NCBI GenBank assembly: GCA_046530935.1
Contig: JBHEQW010000082.1
Location: 1 to 11,886 of the forward strand
DNA length: 11,886 bases
DNA from: Arsenophonus sp046530935
Lineage (GTDB): Bacteria > Pseudomonadota > Gammaproteobacteria > Enterobacterales > Enterobacteriaceae
Reading direction: 5' to 3'
Numbering within the stretch: position 1 is the stretch's first letter; every line of letters starts with the position of its first letter. The position numbers and the translations under genes were made by a program. Positions 1 through 7,730 of the stretch are shown one piece after another. The notes beneath the pieces were generated by a model. It was given only the letters and a program-made list of their open reading frames with translations, was not told where the DNA came from and made no database searches.

Positions 1-300
1 TGTTGTGTACAGATAAAATAGTAATCTGCTTGCCTCATTCAAAAAAAATGTCAAAACAAAAGTTAATGTTGAACTACTGGAGATCTAGCTAGCAGAGAAG
101 AAAGCCCTGATTCCGCTAACAAATACTTTGATGGCTAGAAAATTAAATCGATATTTAAGATAAGAGCAAAAGCTATACATTATTGCTAAAAGTGTATAGA
201 ATCGGTTTAGTAAGTCTATTATTGTAAGTTAAAATTTCATCAGAGTATGTATTTTTTTTGATCTAATGCGCACAAATGTTAGAAACATTAATCATAACCA
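1..300 (-). pseudogene. Module Z of duplicated block, copy A, partial
   Basis: This is the left-edge piece of an unidentified decayed gene region read on the minus strand, cut by the window boundary. It lies just downstream of module Y of the same copy. Its reverse complement matches the plus strand at about 10944-11240. Good anchors are the stretch meaning NVSNI (about 270-290 here, 10951-10965 in copy C), the YS-x-L-K-x-RFNF-like stretch near 130-180, and the CTAGCTAGATCTCC-like stretch near 78-100. Copy B carries the last stretch too, near 4400-4430. Stops occur in all frames, so no product can come from it. No family is recognised. The call rests on three-way similarity seen by eye, not on a known domain. 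Confidence 0.55.
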
Positions 301-304
301 TATG

Positions 305-529
305 TTATGGTTTAATAACACTCATTTTTTCTATTTCATGCATTCTTTCTGATAACAATTTTATTGCCTGTTTGTTGAGATTATGGTTGATAAAAAGTAA
401 CCTGTCGCTACACGGAATGCATTTATACAGATTTGTGCGCAGGAATTCTTTTATCAGAACGGGGAACTACTGTTTTTCCTGTTTTTTTGCGAAGTGTCTC
501 ATCTCTAGAGATTTATACACCTTTAGCAT
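305..529 (-). pseudogene. Module Y of duplicated block, copy A
   Basis: This is a short decayed gene on the minus strand, 74 codons from ATG to TAA with one internal TAG after codon 20. The piece before the stop begins MLKVYKSLEMRHFAKK. The piece after it contains LIKEFLRTNLYKCI, DRLLFINH and LLSERMHEIEK. The start is fixed by comparison with copy C, where the aligned sequence has PKVYKALWMMARKK directly after a strong AAAGGAGGTG ribosome binding site. In copy A the ATG survives but the site has decayed to a GATGGTG-like sequence. The product is small, basic and probably cytoplasmic, with no membrane segment. I do not recognise the family. A plus-strand open frame at 276-617 overlaps it completely and is judged an antisense shadow. 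Confidence 0.55.
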
Positions 530-559
530 AATAAGGACACCATCATTTATATTATTGAT

Positions 560-2130
560 AATAAACAATATTAACGGACCATTATTAAAATTCCTCGCTA
601 TAATATGGCAATATTAGTGCTCAAAGTATTTTTACGGTATGTCATGTCCATTCCGTTTTTTTATAGAACTGCACTTTTCAGCAATCTTCTAAGTATACTA
701 TTCCTTTAGGTATATATAGGCTCACATTACTTCATTTCGAGAATATGCTTCAAATCATGAAAAGACTCAAAGTAGGATTTATGATGTTATAGCTTTAACG
801 CAGCATGCCGTATGACAGCGATTTACAAAATTACTTTGACTGCTATATATTAAAAAATAGCTCATGCCATAACAGCATGTTTAATATCTAAAGCCCAAAG
901 TGTGACTGAGATATGAACAAGAAGATATTAATTGAATTCTCGACCAAATATGTATGCAAGATACAGAAGGTACCAATTTTTATATCTTGTTTTACGTGCC
1001 AAGTACAGTATAGAGCTTGGCTGTTTACGAGAAACATAACGTTAAGTTTTGGCTGGTTATTGTTAAAAAAAGCTAAAGAAGATGTGATTATAGTAAAACT
1101 AATGTATTGCCAGTTGCAGTTGGATAAAATATGAACACGTTATGCTAACTACTGCTTCGTGGTTTTAAAACTGTATGAACTGCAGGTTTTTGACTTACAA
1201 CTTTTCTAAAAATTGGGCGGAATATTCAGGAGAGGCCTGAATAGTAGCGCTTGGATAAAAATACTACTAAATGTCACATAGAACATGTGCCGCCTGCAAG
1301 CATTAGCTTATATAGATGGACGTGTCCATGAGTTGATATTTTCAAAATGCTTTTCAAGAAAATTATTCCAACCGTCATCAATTCAATTGTGAAAAGCAGT
1401 TTAGTTATTGTGGTTGGATATAATACATTTTGGTAAATTGCCATCTGGATATCTTTTCAGAGAAATAGAAAACCTCATCATATCCTGCCTGTATTCGTCA
1501 TGTCTATCAGACAAGTTGTTTTTATATTTATCATGGTAAAAGTTGTATTATAGCTAGTTCCATATATATGATGAATCTCTATCGGCAAGCATACTTTTAA
1601 TCATTCCCTGCTCAATATAATTGTATCTAACATCATTCATCATTGGGATTTTAAGCCTTGCTGGATTTCCTGAAAATCCTGAATAATCGTGAATAGAGTG
1701 TTATTATAGTGCTTTGTATGTCAAAAAATTATAGACAGAGCCAATGAGGCATTGTTGTATGGTCTATTTTGCTGTTTTGAAAAAAATAAGTTACTCCATC
1801 ATTATTTATTTCTGGTTGGAGATCATAAAGCTCTTCAGATAAACATGCTATATAATACATGAAGTCATATTTTGTATTTTTGATTTATCAAGGTTATACT
1901 TTCCATGAGATTTATTCCTAGTCATCTGGATGGATTCCTAAAAAAATTAACATATCGTAAAATATAAAACAATACTCAAATATCATGAACTTCCAAGAAG
2001 CATCGTAGTTGCACCTCTCAGGACATGCTGTGCTACGTTCATAGCATGGATATATGGATAAGTATGACGAAAATAGCGTTGTTTAACCGCGAATAAGATT
2101 ATGCAAGACTGCAATGTTTTTCTGCAAAGA
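560..2130 (-). pseudogene. Module X of duplicated block, copy A
   Basis: This is a long decayed coding region on the minus strand, about 1.5 kb, broken by many stops and frameshifts. In order from its 5' end, readable pieces include VLFYILRYVNFF (near 1940-1980), EELYDLQPEINNDGVTYFF (near 1800-1835), DYSGFSGNPARLKIPMM (near 1640-1690), YIEQGMIKSMLADRD (near 1590-1630), SDRHDEYRQDMMRFSISLKR (near 1465-1530) and VSQKPAVHTVLKP (near 1160-1200). Each has a counterpart on the plus strand of copy C in the same order. The 5' end also matches copy B near 4930-5180. The readable pieces are mixed polar sequence, with one hydrophobic stretch near the start that could be a membrane segment. I cannot assign a family. 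The plus-strand open frame at 913-1134 is antisense to it and is rejected. Confidence 0.6.
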
Positions 2131-2612
2131 ATAGACATGGATCCATGTCAGGTTGCTGGCTGATCCTCAATTGTTGATTTGGCTGATAAGCCAACCGCTG
2201 CTAGACAACACTTATGCTCGCACTAGAAAGCTGCTATCACCGGCTAGCTGAGCATCTTGAGGCAGATAATTACGATCAATAGAACACTATTAATTAGCCT
2301 GAAAAAGTATTATTTGCTATTTTAAAGTCTTCAAATACTTCTATCCAGGAATTGTTGGATGCATTGTTGGGTGACAGAATTAATCGTCTTGGATTAATAA
2401 TTTTTTGAACTGTATCGGATTAAAATCAAAGCTACAGCGAAAACTTACTGGAATTAAACACTAGGTGGAATAACAATAATCAGCACATATTGCACTATAT
2501 CCATACTGGAGAATAAATACTCGCTGCCTGTGGATTTCATTTGTAAAATTGATGAAGACAATTATAGATTCTTAATGTTAGAAAGTTAAAGAGCCCAAAA
2601 TTGGCGCTAGGT
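2131..2612. other. Unassigned decayed DNA between block copy A and hsp20
   Basis: No gene can be named here. On the plus strand there are short coding-like pieces in one frame, ALESCYHRLAEHLEAD (near 2226-2275) and SSNTSIQELLDALLGDRI (near 2328-2385), and in another frame YSLPVDFICKIDEDNYRF (near 2519-2575). On the minus strand a competing piece reads SPNNASNNSWIEVFEDFKI. Both strands look equally plausible, so no gene is called. A perfect 14-bp palindrome, acatggatccatgt, sits at about 2137-2150 with no visible function. Confidence 0.3.
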
Positions 2613-3109
2613 TTAATTTGCATTGTGTTCAAGCACTCCAACTGATTGATTCTGAACACCAATGGCGATCTTCTGGTGTTTTTTCTGTTTAGAAATATCG
2701 TAGTTAAATTGCATGTTAATAATCACTTATCCAGATTCGCCTGCTGGGTTGTTATCCGATTCTCAAGGTTGAAACTTAAAGAAAACTCATTTTTCTAACA
2801 CATTGATGCAACCATTTAATACCTTCTTTTTCTTCGGCAGTATCAAGTTTTTTCAATCTTTGATTTACAGCTAATCCTTAACTTGTTATTAAGCACTGAA
2901 ATATCAAGTTCATCCTGCATTATAGCCAAGGCATGCTCACTATCATTTGATAATTATATTTATCTTTTTGCATCAGATTATAGGCATCTATATCAGCAAG
3001 CTGGGTTGCACCTGTTAAACGACTAAATAGATTATCTATTTGTGTAAACCGGTCAGATAGCAGATGATTGATAAATCTAGGTATTAAGATAGAAAGAACG
3101 ATAGGCTAT
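2613..3109 (-). pseudogene. Hsp20 / IbpA-like small heat-shock protein, decayed
   Basis: Small heat-shock proteins of this family are ATP-independent cytoplasmic chaperones that hold unfolding proteins for DnaK and ClpB. Joining three frames gives a nearly full-length protein of about 165 codons: AYRSF at the start, LLSDRFTQIDNLFSRLTG, AYNLMQKDKYNYQMIVSMP, DELDISVLNNKLRISCKS (alpha-crystallin domain, about codons 65-85), EEKEGIKWLHQ, FSLSFNL, and the C-terminal KKHQKIAIGVQ and GVLEHNAN before TAA. The P(E)-x-KKPQKIAI-type tail is typical of enterobacterial members. The gene is dead: the start codon is ATA rather than ATG, an indel follows codon 6, a TAA-containing shift follows MIVSMP, and another indel lies near KIEK. 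Upstream signals are well preserved. It is isolated, with decayed block copies on both sides. The family call is firm; the exact paralogue (ibpA, ibpB or another hsp20) is not settled. Confidence 0.88.
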
Positions 3110-3114
3110 AGTAT

Positions 3115-3120
3115 CCTCCT
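3115..3120 (-). promoter_or_regulatory. Ribosome binding site of hsp20 pseudogene
   Basis: A perfect AGGAGG on the minus strand lies five bases before the ATA that occupies the start-codon position (3107-3109). The following codons read AYRSF, as expected for this family. The site fixes the original start and shows that ATG has become ATA. Confidence 0.8.
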
Positions 3121-3168
3121 TTAATATATTATTGATTAACACTTATGTATATATCTTTAGATATAGAT

Positions 3169-3194
3169 ATATGGACAGTTGATACGTTTTCAAC
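3169..3194 (-). promoter_or_regulatory. Possible sigma-32 heat-shock promoter of hsp20
   Basis: On the minus strand GTTGAAA (3194-3188) is followed, after 11 bases, by GTCCATAT (3176-3169). The sigma-32 consensus is CTTGAAA and CCCCATNT, so each element matches at 6 of 7 and about 6 of 8 positions, with spacing close to the usual range. The leader would be about 50 bases and holds a short hairpin, TATATC-TAAA-GATATA, at about 3149-3164. Enterobacterial ibp genes are known sigma-32 targets. In AT-rich DNA such matches can arise by chance, so this is an inference supported mainly by position. Confidence 0.5.
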
Positions 3195-3245
3195 GTGTGT
3201 CCACAATACGAGAGAAAAACAATATATTCTCACTAACCTCAACAT

Positions 3246-3482
3246 TTATTTGCTGTTAAACTTCGCATTGACACGACTCTGAGATGGATTTACCAAAAAA
3301 CCTTTTCCGCTAAAGACTGCATTGCACCTTCTACAACATGATCCCTTTTGCTGGATAACAATAAATCGTTGTAGCAAGTTTTTATTGATATGCGCAACTT
3401 TGTTACTGATTTTTGCCAAAAATATCATCACCAGTATCCTGTGCTGTTGATCTATTGCTTCTCTGGGCTGGATGAATGGCAA
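3246..3482 (-). pseudogene. Unidentified CxxC-containing fragment at the end of block copy B
   Basis: This is the longest clean minus-strand stretch in this part, 78 codons, and it probably continues upstream in the same frame to about 3520 (LADILAINFQTDAQLPF). Readable parts are FIQPREAIDQQHRILVM, KISNKVAHINKNLLQRF and GSCCRRCNAVFSGKGF. The CCRRC pair could be half of a zinc-binding site, but no second cysteine pair follows before the stop. It resembles, very loosely, the cysteine region of FlhC-like activators; the spacing does not fit well and I do not make that call. It lies downstream of the copy B module Z matches and may be their natural C-terminal end or a separate gene. Confidence 0.3.
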
Positions 3483-4440
3483 TTGTGCATCTGTTTGAAA
3501 ATTTATTGCTAGAATGTCTGCAAGGTTCAGTAAGATACTATGATTAACTCAAGCATGCTTCTTTTTGTCAAACTCTTCAAATTATGCCAATTTTTGGTGT
3601 ATTAGTGGTTGGAGATGGCAGCGTATCATATTTATTTGCTTTATAATTATTTCAATAATATTAAAATCATATGTCATAAAAAGTCTATCATATAAGTATC
3701 TAAAACCCGAGATATTAGATCTGATCTTTTACATGAACTCATACGTAATGTTGCTAGGCAGTTGATATCAATCGCCGTTTAGGAGAAGCTCCAAGGCATG
3801 CTTCTACAACATGCTGAATGCTGCCCTTTGTCTACGAATGTTTATGCCATAGTCAGTAACGGTTATTTGCCACAAATAACTATACATATTAGTTTTAAGA
3901 TTAAAGTGCCAAAGATAAAAAAGGGTGGGTTGGGATTGCATCGGCAACTGAATATACTTGAGTAGTTTGTTGCTACAGGCTTATATTAAGCGTTTAAAAA
4001 GCATAGAAAAGTTGCTATCCATGGGTGAGCTCTGAGGCCATCTCCATCGCTGATTTTCGCTAAGCTTACTGCAGAGCTATTCTATATGAAAAAGCATATA
4101 AGGACTATTGACCAAGTACCATCAGCATAGTTAAAGACCAATAGTTTGAAGATCATAGAGGAAATGGTGCCTACTGGATTTATGGATATGCGTTATGTTT
4201 ATTTCTTGGCTGATGGCATATGCAATCTTGCAAGGCAATATGGCCCCATTTCCAGTTGATCATTATTTGGCTCAGTGAAGAACATGTGCGTAATGTGAGC
4301 TAGTTGCTCTTGAAGATGCTTATATATAAGTTAGAACCGAATTAAGCAGAACATTCTAACTTTTAACTCCACAAAGGCATGTAACGAAAGTTAAATCTGA
4401 ACTACCAGAGATCTAGTTAGCAGAGGAGATCTGCAATGCC
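3483..4440 (-). pseudogene. Module Z of duplicated block, copy B
   Basis: This is a decayed minus-strand region matching copy C module Z (plus strand, about 11130-11870) and, near its 5' end, the left edge of copy A. Anchors running downstream are the CTAGATCTC region near 4400-4420, NPVGTISS near 4165-4190 (copy C has NQAGTIAS near 11530-11550), a stretch near 4050-4085 readable as IALQ and SAMEMASEL (copy C: AGIAMLEATLRGSLRASDKM), and LPMQSQPTLFYLWHFNLK followed by SYLWQIT near 3860-3945 (copy C: RHFNLN near 11755-11775 and LWQIT near 11810-11825). Stops are frequent in every frame. No known domain is recognised. Plus-strand open pieces here, including 3565-3765, are antisense and are not called. 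Confidence 0.5.
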
Positions 4441-4849
4441 TGTAATAAAGCTATTAATCTTTTGTTTGTGAGGTTTTCAGAGAAGTAGCTTGCAGCTATG
4501 AAGAAGCTGAAGAAAGATCTAAAATAACTGTGATTCTAGAAAACGAATTATTTCAATGGTATTTTTAAGTTGATCCAGTCTGCTCAGAAAAACTAAAGGC
4601 AGATAATTGATTTGACATGTGACAACACTGGTGGTAACCAAGGTCAAATTTAAATATGGAGAACATATTCACGAGGTATCAGAATGAAAGTACTCTGACC
4701 GTCATTACACTTGATTTACTAATAACTCCATAAGAAGACAAACAAATTTAGTCTATTTTATTTAAAATTCGAGTGCATCGTCTTATTTTTTTTAGAATTT
4801 TACTTCCTAACCATCGACGTTAATAAAGATTTTTTAAATTTTCAATATT
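4441..4849. other. Unmatched stretch inside block copy B
   Basis: This stretch lies between the X-like and Z-like parts of copy B. It is much shorter than the corresponding 1.8-1.9 kb in copies A and C, so most of module X and all recognisable module Y have been deleted or have diverged beyond recognition. A weak match to copy C may exist at its low end (4440-4500), where the minus strand reads SYFSENLTNKRLIALLQALQ. The rest holds no readable gene on either strand. Confidence 0.3.
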
Positions 4850-5180
4850 TTTGCTAAATTTTAAATAGAAAAATGGCGACTACTTCTACACACTGGCACT
4901 TCTCTTCATAATTATACACTATTTACCATTTCTATGAGATTTATTCCGAGACGTCTGGATGAATTCCTCAAAAAATTAATATATCGCAGAATATAAAACA
5001 GTACTCTGATCATAAATATCTCTAGAAACAGAATAACTGCATCTATCATACCATAGTGTGCTAGGTTTGTTAACAATACGACCAGTCCATTTCATTCCTT
5101 ATCATTTTTATGATGATATTCCTCGTTGCTTACTTTAAATATTTATATTTTTATCTTTACTGCAATATAATTCTTCCATA
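4850..5180 (-). pseudogene. 5' part of module X, block copy B
   Basis: On the minus strand this reads EEYHHKNDKE, LAHYGMIDAVILFLEIF, MIRVLFYILRYINFLR and SSRRLGINLIEMV with very few interruptions. It is the least damaged version of the module X beginning. The stretch around 4933-5015 aligns with 1904-1985 of copy A on the same strand and with about 9241-9315 of copy C on the opposite strand. The alignment with copy A appears to fade near 5180, about 100 bases downstream of the nuc pseudogene stop, so the original gene may have started near there. The hydrophobic VLFYILRYINFL segment is a possible membrane helix. The protein family is unknown. Confidence 0.5.
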
Positions 5181-5283
5181 TATCTGTTAGCGTATCGATA
5201 AAAATGAAATTTTTTGAGTATAGCATTTGTTAGGCTTATTTCCTATAGTGTGAATTAATATATGGGTTTTATCTCTGTCATGC

Positions 5284-5807
5284 TTAGCTACATAAATGAT
5301 TAAATTCTTGTATATATTTTTTTGGAATCTGTCTTTGCGTGGTGTTATACATGTAAATCACATTTTCTGCATTTCTAAATGCAGCAGTCTGCGTGTAATT
5401 AAACGATCTGGTTTTAATTGAATGACTATCCACAATCATAAACTTATTGTGCATAATCGCGCATTTCTCATTAAGTTTTTACCTGTATGCTGTGATTATC
5501 TAGATAAGTCACGGCTCTATACTTTTAGCCATGTAGTTTTTTATCAGAAACCACATGGATATTGTGGCCTCTTCATTTAGCCTTAACAAGGGCTAATGCA
5601 ATAAGCTTGCTTCGTAAGCGAATAAGCTGTAATATCAATCTATGTTTTAGCATATTTAATTGCAGCCAGAATTATCTATTTTCTATCCTTTTTGGTGAGA
5701 AACTGAGTTCTAGATCCTGAATGCTAGTACTAGCTGAAAGTTGTGATGCAAATTGTTAAAAAAGAAATAAAAATCGCAGCGATTATTTTTACTTGTTTAT
5801 TTATCAT
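5284..5807 (-). pseudogene. nuc: Nuc-type phospholipase D family endonuclease, decayed
   Basis: Members of this family are small secreted nucleases that cleave DNA with an HxKx4D active site, acting as dimers in the periplasm; the archetype is Nuc of plasmid pKM101. From the ATG at 5807 to the TAA at 5284 the span is about 174 codons, close to the usual 150-180. The first 25 residues, MINKQVKIIAAIFISFLTIC onward, form a clear signal peptide. Next come DLELSFSPK, ILAAIKYAKT, IDITAYSL, ALALVKAKSRG-like, NIHVVSDKK and TYLDNHSIQVKT. The catalytic region MHNKFMIVDSHSIKTRSFNY keeps HNK and the D intact, although the usual TGSFN is TRSFN. The last open piece (5454-5284) ends NAENVIYMYNTTQ and YIQEFNHL. 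At least three frameshifts and several stops disrupt the rest. Nuc genes often travel with conjugation operons, which is context rather than proof here. Confidence 0.85.
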
Positions 5808-5897
5808 TACTGCATCTTTAATAATAGTAAGAGTCGCTCTTCTCTTCTTCTTTGACTAAAAACGTAACCATTCAATGAAAAGGCATAGAGTAATTAA

Positions 5898-6158
5898 TCA
5901 TTGACTAATATTATCGCCTAACCCACGCAAGACATCATAAAAAGCTAAACAAAAAAAAGAATAATATAGTTTTATCAGATGTGACGTAAAATGGTTATCA
6001 AGATTATAATAATACATTATAATGCAAGAAAATCCGGCAATTAAAAAACAAAAAACTGAAAGCATGTAAAAAACAAAAAGAATGTTACTGTTGCGATATG
6101 CAGTCATATTAATAAGTGTGATTGGTAATGCAAATCACACTCATAGAAATCCATTCAT
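5898..6158 (-). pseudogene. Small unidentified membrane protein gene, two in-frame TGA codons
   Basis: From an ATG at 6158, preceded by AGAGGAA at good spacing, the frame runs 86 codons to a stop at 5898, broken only by TGA at codons 6 and 8. It reads MNGFL-stop-V-stop-FALPITLIN, then MTAYRNSNILFVFYMLSVF, CFLIAGFSCIIMYYYN, and ends FYDVLRGLGDNISQ. The middle is strongly hydrophobic and would make one or two membrane helices. Both TGA codons may be former TGG (Trp), a single G-to-A change each, giving a plausible NGFLWVWFALPITLIN. I do not recognise the family. It lies just upstream of nuc on the same strand, so it may belong to the same former operon. The plus-strand open frame at 6082-6303 overlaps it and is considered a shadow. 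Confidence 0.5.
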
Positions 6159-6164
6159 TATAAT

Positions 6165-6891
6165 TCCTCTAGCCTTACCTAATCTTTTCTTCCGCTTTAT
6201 CGTCGTGATGAATTTTTTAGCACATAATGTTCTGCAGCTTCTTGAAGCTCATAAGTATTATTTTTTCATTTTTCACATCGCTCAGCTTTTAGTGATTTTT
6301 TAACTTATAAATCTTTTGCTTTCAATTTTTTATTTGCTTCTTTTTTTCTGCTAGTCTAGTATCAGGCTTATGTTTACTAAAAAATACTCTATTTGTTTTT
6401 ACATCGTAATGAATACTGTAATCGGATAAGTTATTCGCTTTAGCTAGAGTTGCTTAATGTTATACCTGAACATTTTCAACAATATTGTGTCTACTCCACA
6501 CCATCACTATTTTTAAAATACAGTTTTTCAATGCAAATGATAAACTTCTCATGATTACCACAATACTTTTACCTGTTATATTATAAAGTCGATTCTCTAT
6601 TGCTTTTTAAATACGGAAGTAATCTTGGCTGATTTTTAGCATTTTCTTTTTATGTGCATACCTGATGCAATAAGTTATGTAAGCTAATTTTTATTATAGC
6701 AATATTAATATTACTTTTCTTTTTATCAAGAATTCACACCATATCAATAGGGTATGATAGCTAATACTTCATTGCTTTTTTCTAAATAAACTATATTGGT
6801 TTTAATTGTTGTTAACTTTAACCTATCTAAATCTATTTTAACTATTGATAAGTTCTATTACTAATTGTTCCGCTAATTTCTTGATGATTAT
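6165..6891 (-). pseudogene. Unidentified decayed gene with lost start codon
   Basis: This is a minus-strand coding remnant recognised by its start signal and by open pieces in order. After a perfect ribosome binding site the first codon is ATA, then IIKKLAEQLVIELINS. After a shift come LKIDLDRLKLTT and TNIVYLEKSNEVLAIIP. Further on are DYSIHYDVKTNRVFFSKHKP and TRLAEKKKQIKN, then a lysine-rich end including KKFITTIKRKKRLG. The basic C-terminus suggests a nucleic-acid-binding protein, but that is only a guess. The end overlaps or abuts the following small membrane-protein remnant, consistent with an operon continuing to nuc. I do not recognise the family, and stops make it non-functional. Confidence 0.45.
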
Positions 6892-6897
6892 TTATTA

Positions 6898-6903
6898 CCT
6901 CCT
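6898..6903 (-). promoter_or_regulatory. Ribosome binding site before a decayed start codon
   Basis: A perfect AGGAGG lies six bases upstream of ATA (6889-6891), which starts an open stretch of 17 codons. Spacing is ideal, so ATA most likely replaces ATG. The same change is seen at the hsp20 pseudogene. Confidence 0.6.
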
Positions 6904-6919
6904 GTAATTTTAATATGCT

Positions 6920-7730
6920 ATAAATTCATGCATCTTTATCAAAGATTAGTTTCAAGAAATGGTCATAACTCTCTGCTGCTTGCTGTGGCAGTCGTGGAGA
7001 ATTCCTAAACCCAGTAAGTATCTCGATCTTGTCTAGATCGCTGTTTACGCAAGCACGGATAGTAGAAAATTTACATGAAATCAGTAAGGAAGATACACGA
7101 ACATCAAGCAAAAAGCATTTAAAAGCTACGATATTGGTTATTTTCACGTAGATATAAAATATTTTTCAAAAATGCTAAATGAAATTTCATGACGTTATCT
7201 TTTCATAAAAATAGATCTCGCGCACCACATCGTCTAGATAGGTTTTTATATGTCTTTAAAATATCAAAGAAGTCACCAAATGAATGGCTTGACCATTCTT
7301 ACGTAAAATCTTAAGCCAGCATGTCCAATGGCTATCCATTTATAATCAGAGACAATAGCAAAGAATTTATAGACATCTTTTTTTATTTTCAAAAACATTC
7401 AGATAAATAAAAGAAATGAATTCTAGCGTTTGTATACAGAGGGTTGCTATAGAAAACCGATTTAGTCAACCTGGGCATTCTCAAGCAAATGTATGGTCGA
7501 GAGATTTAATGAGCGAATAGAAGATGATGGCTGCAAAGCTATCATTTCAATTCTGGTAAATAGTTTGAGATCACTTTGCATCAATATGTTTTGCTGTACA
7601 ATCATGAATTGCCACAACAATTAGTATTGTGTAGTATAAAACTTCATTGTAGTCTATGAAAGATTGGTTCAAAGTTAAATCTAAATTATTCAAAAAAACC
7701 ATACTACCTTCTTGGATAGTTAATAATTAA
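6920..7730 (+). pseudogene. IS481-family transposase, decayed
   Basis: IS481-family transposases are DDE enzymes that move short insertion sequences. Pieces in order: VSRSCLDRCLRKHG (7018-7059), part of the N-terminal helix-turn-helix region; FKSYDIGYFHVDIKYFSKML, with the first catalytic Asp at about 7151; IDLAHHIV near 7211, the family's IDRATRWV; RDNSKEFIDIFF from about 7348, the second catalytic Asp; QPGHSQAN and VERFNERIED from about 7496, with the catalytic Glu; SYHFNSG; LHQYVLLYNHELPQQ; KTSLQSMKDWF; and a KKPYYL-type C-terminus before TAA at 7728-7730. Together these cover most of the usual 310-350 residues, with stops and at least five frameshifts. The terminal inverted repeats were not identified. 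The element ends exactly where amiD ends on the other strand, so its insertion may have removed the last codons of amiD. The minus-strand frame at 6926-7147 is antisense to it. Confidence 0.9.

Larger units (their letters stand above)
1..2130 (-). repeat. Left arm of large diverged inverted repeat (copy A)
   Basis: The reverse complement of this arm aligns with 9186-11240 over its whole length. Anchor pairs seen by eye: 1904-1985 with 9241-9315; 1750-1770 with 9481-9501; 1350-1403 with 9841-9890; 1155-1207 with 10041-10101; 1101-1138 with 10118-10157; 913-960 with 10293-10340; 828-892 with 10363-10425; 510-531 with 10721-10735; 60-100 with about 11145-11190. Identity looks like roughly two thirds overall, higher at anchors. 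Copy A also has a same-strand relative, copy B. Confidence 0.7.

Noticed and set aside
276..617. 113-codon plus-strand open frame, leucine- and isoleucine-rich
   Set aside because: It is antisense to module Y of copy A, whose reading is supported by copy C on the other strand. Its composition is what AT-rich antisense sequence gives, and there is no ribosome binding site.
913..1134. 73-codon plus-strand open frame starting MNKKILIEF
   Set aside because: The reverse complement aligns with copy C in the module X sense, so this is a shadow of that decayed gene.
2580..2690. Plus-strand piece KEPKIGARFNLHCVQALQL
   Set aside because: It is antisense to the C-terminal tail of hsp20 (KKHQKIAIGVQ, GVLEHNAN), which is clearly the real reading.
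3246..3482. FlhC-like flagellar activator
   Set aside because: Only one cysteine pair is present and the spacing from the leucine-rich segment differs from FlhC; the resemblance is too weak to name it.
4400..4560. Plus-strand pieces NKAINLLFVRFSEK and LAAMKKLKKDLK that looked like a gene
   Set aside because: The same DNA on the minus strand aligns with module Z of copies A and C, so the plus-strand reading is most likely antisense.
6082..6303. 73-codon plus-strand open frame
   Set aside because: It overlaps the minus-strand remnants that have ribosome binding sites and ordered open pieces; no start signal or recognisable motif.
6926..7147. 73-codon minus-strand open frame ending SYDHFLKLIFDKDA
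   Set aside because: The plus strand here encodes IS481 transposase motifs (VSRSCLDRCLRKHG and HVDIKY), which explain the sequence better.
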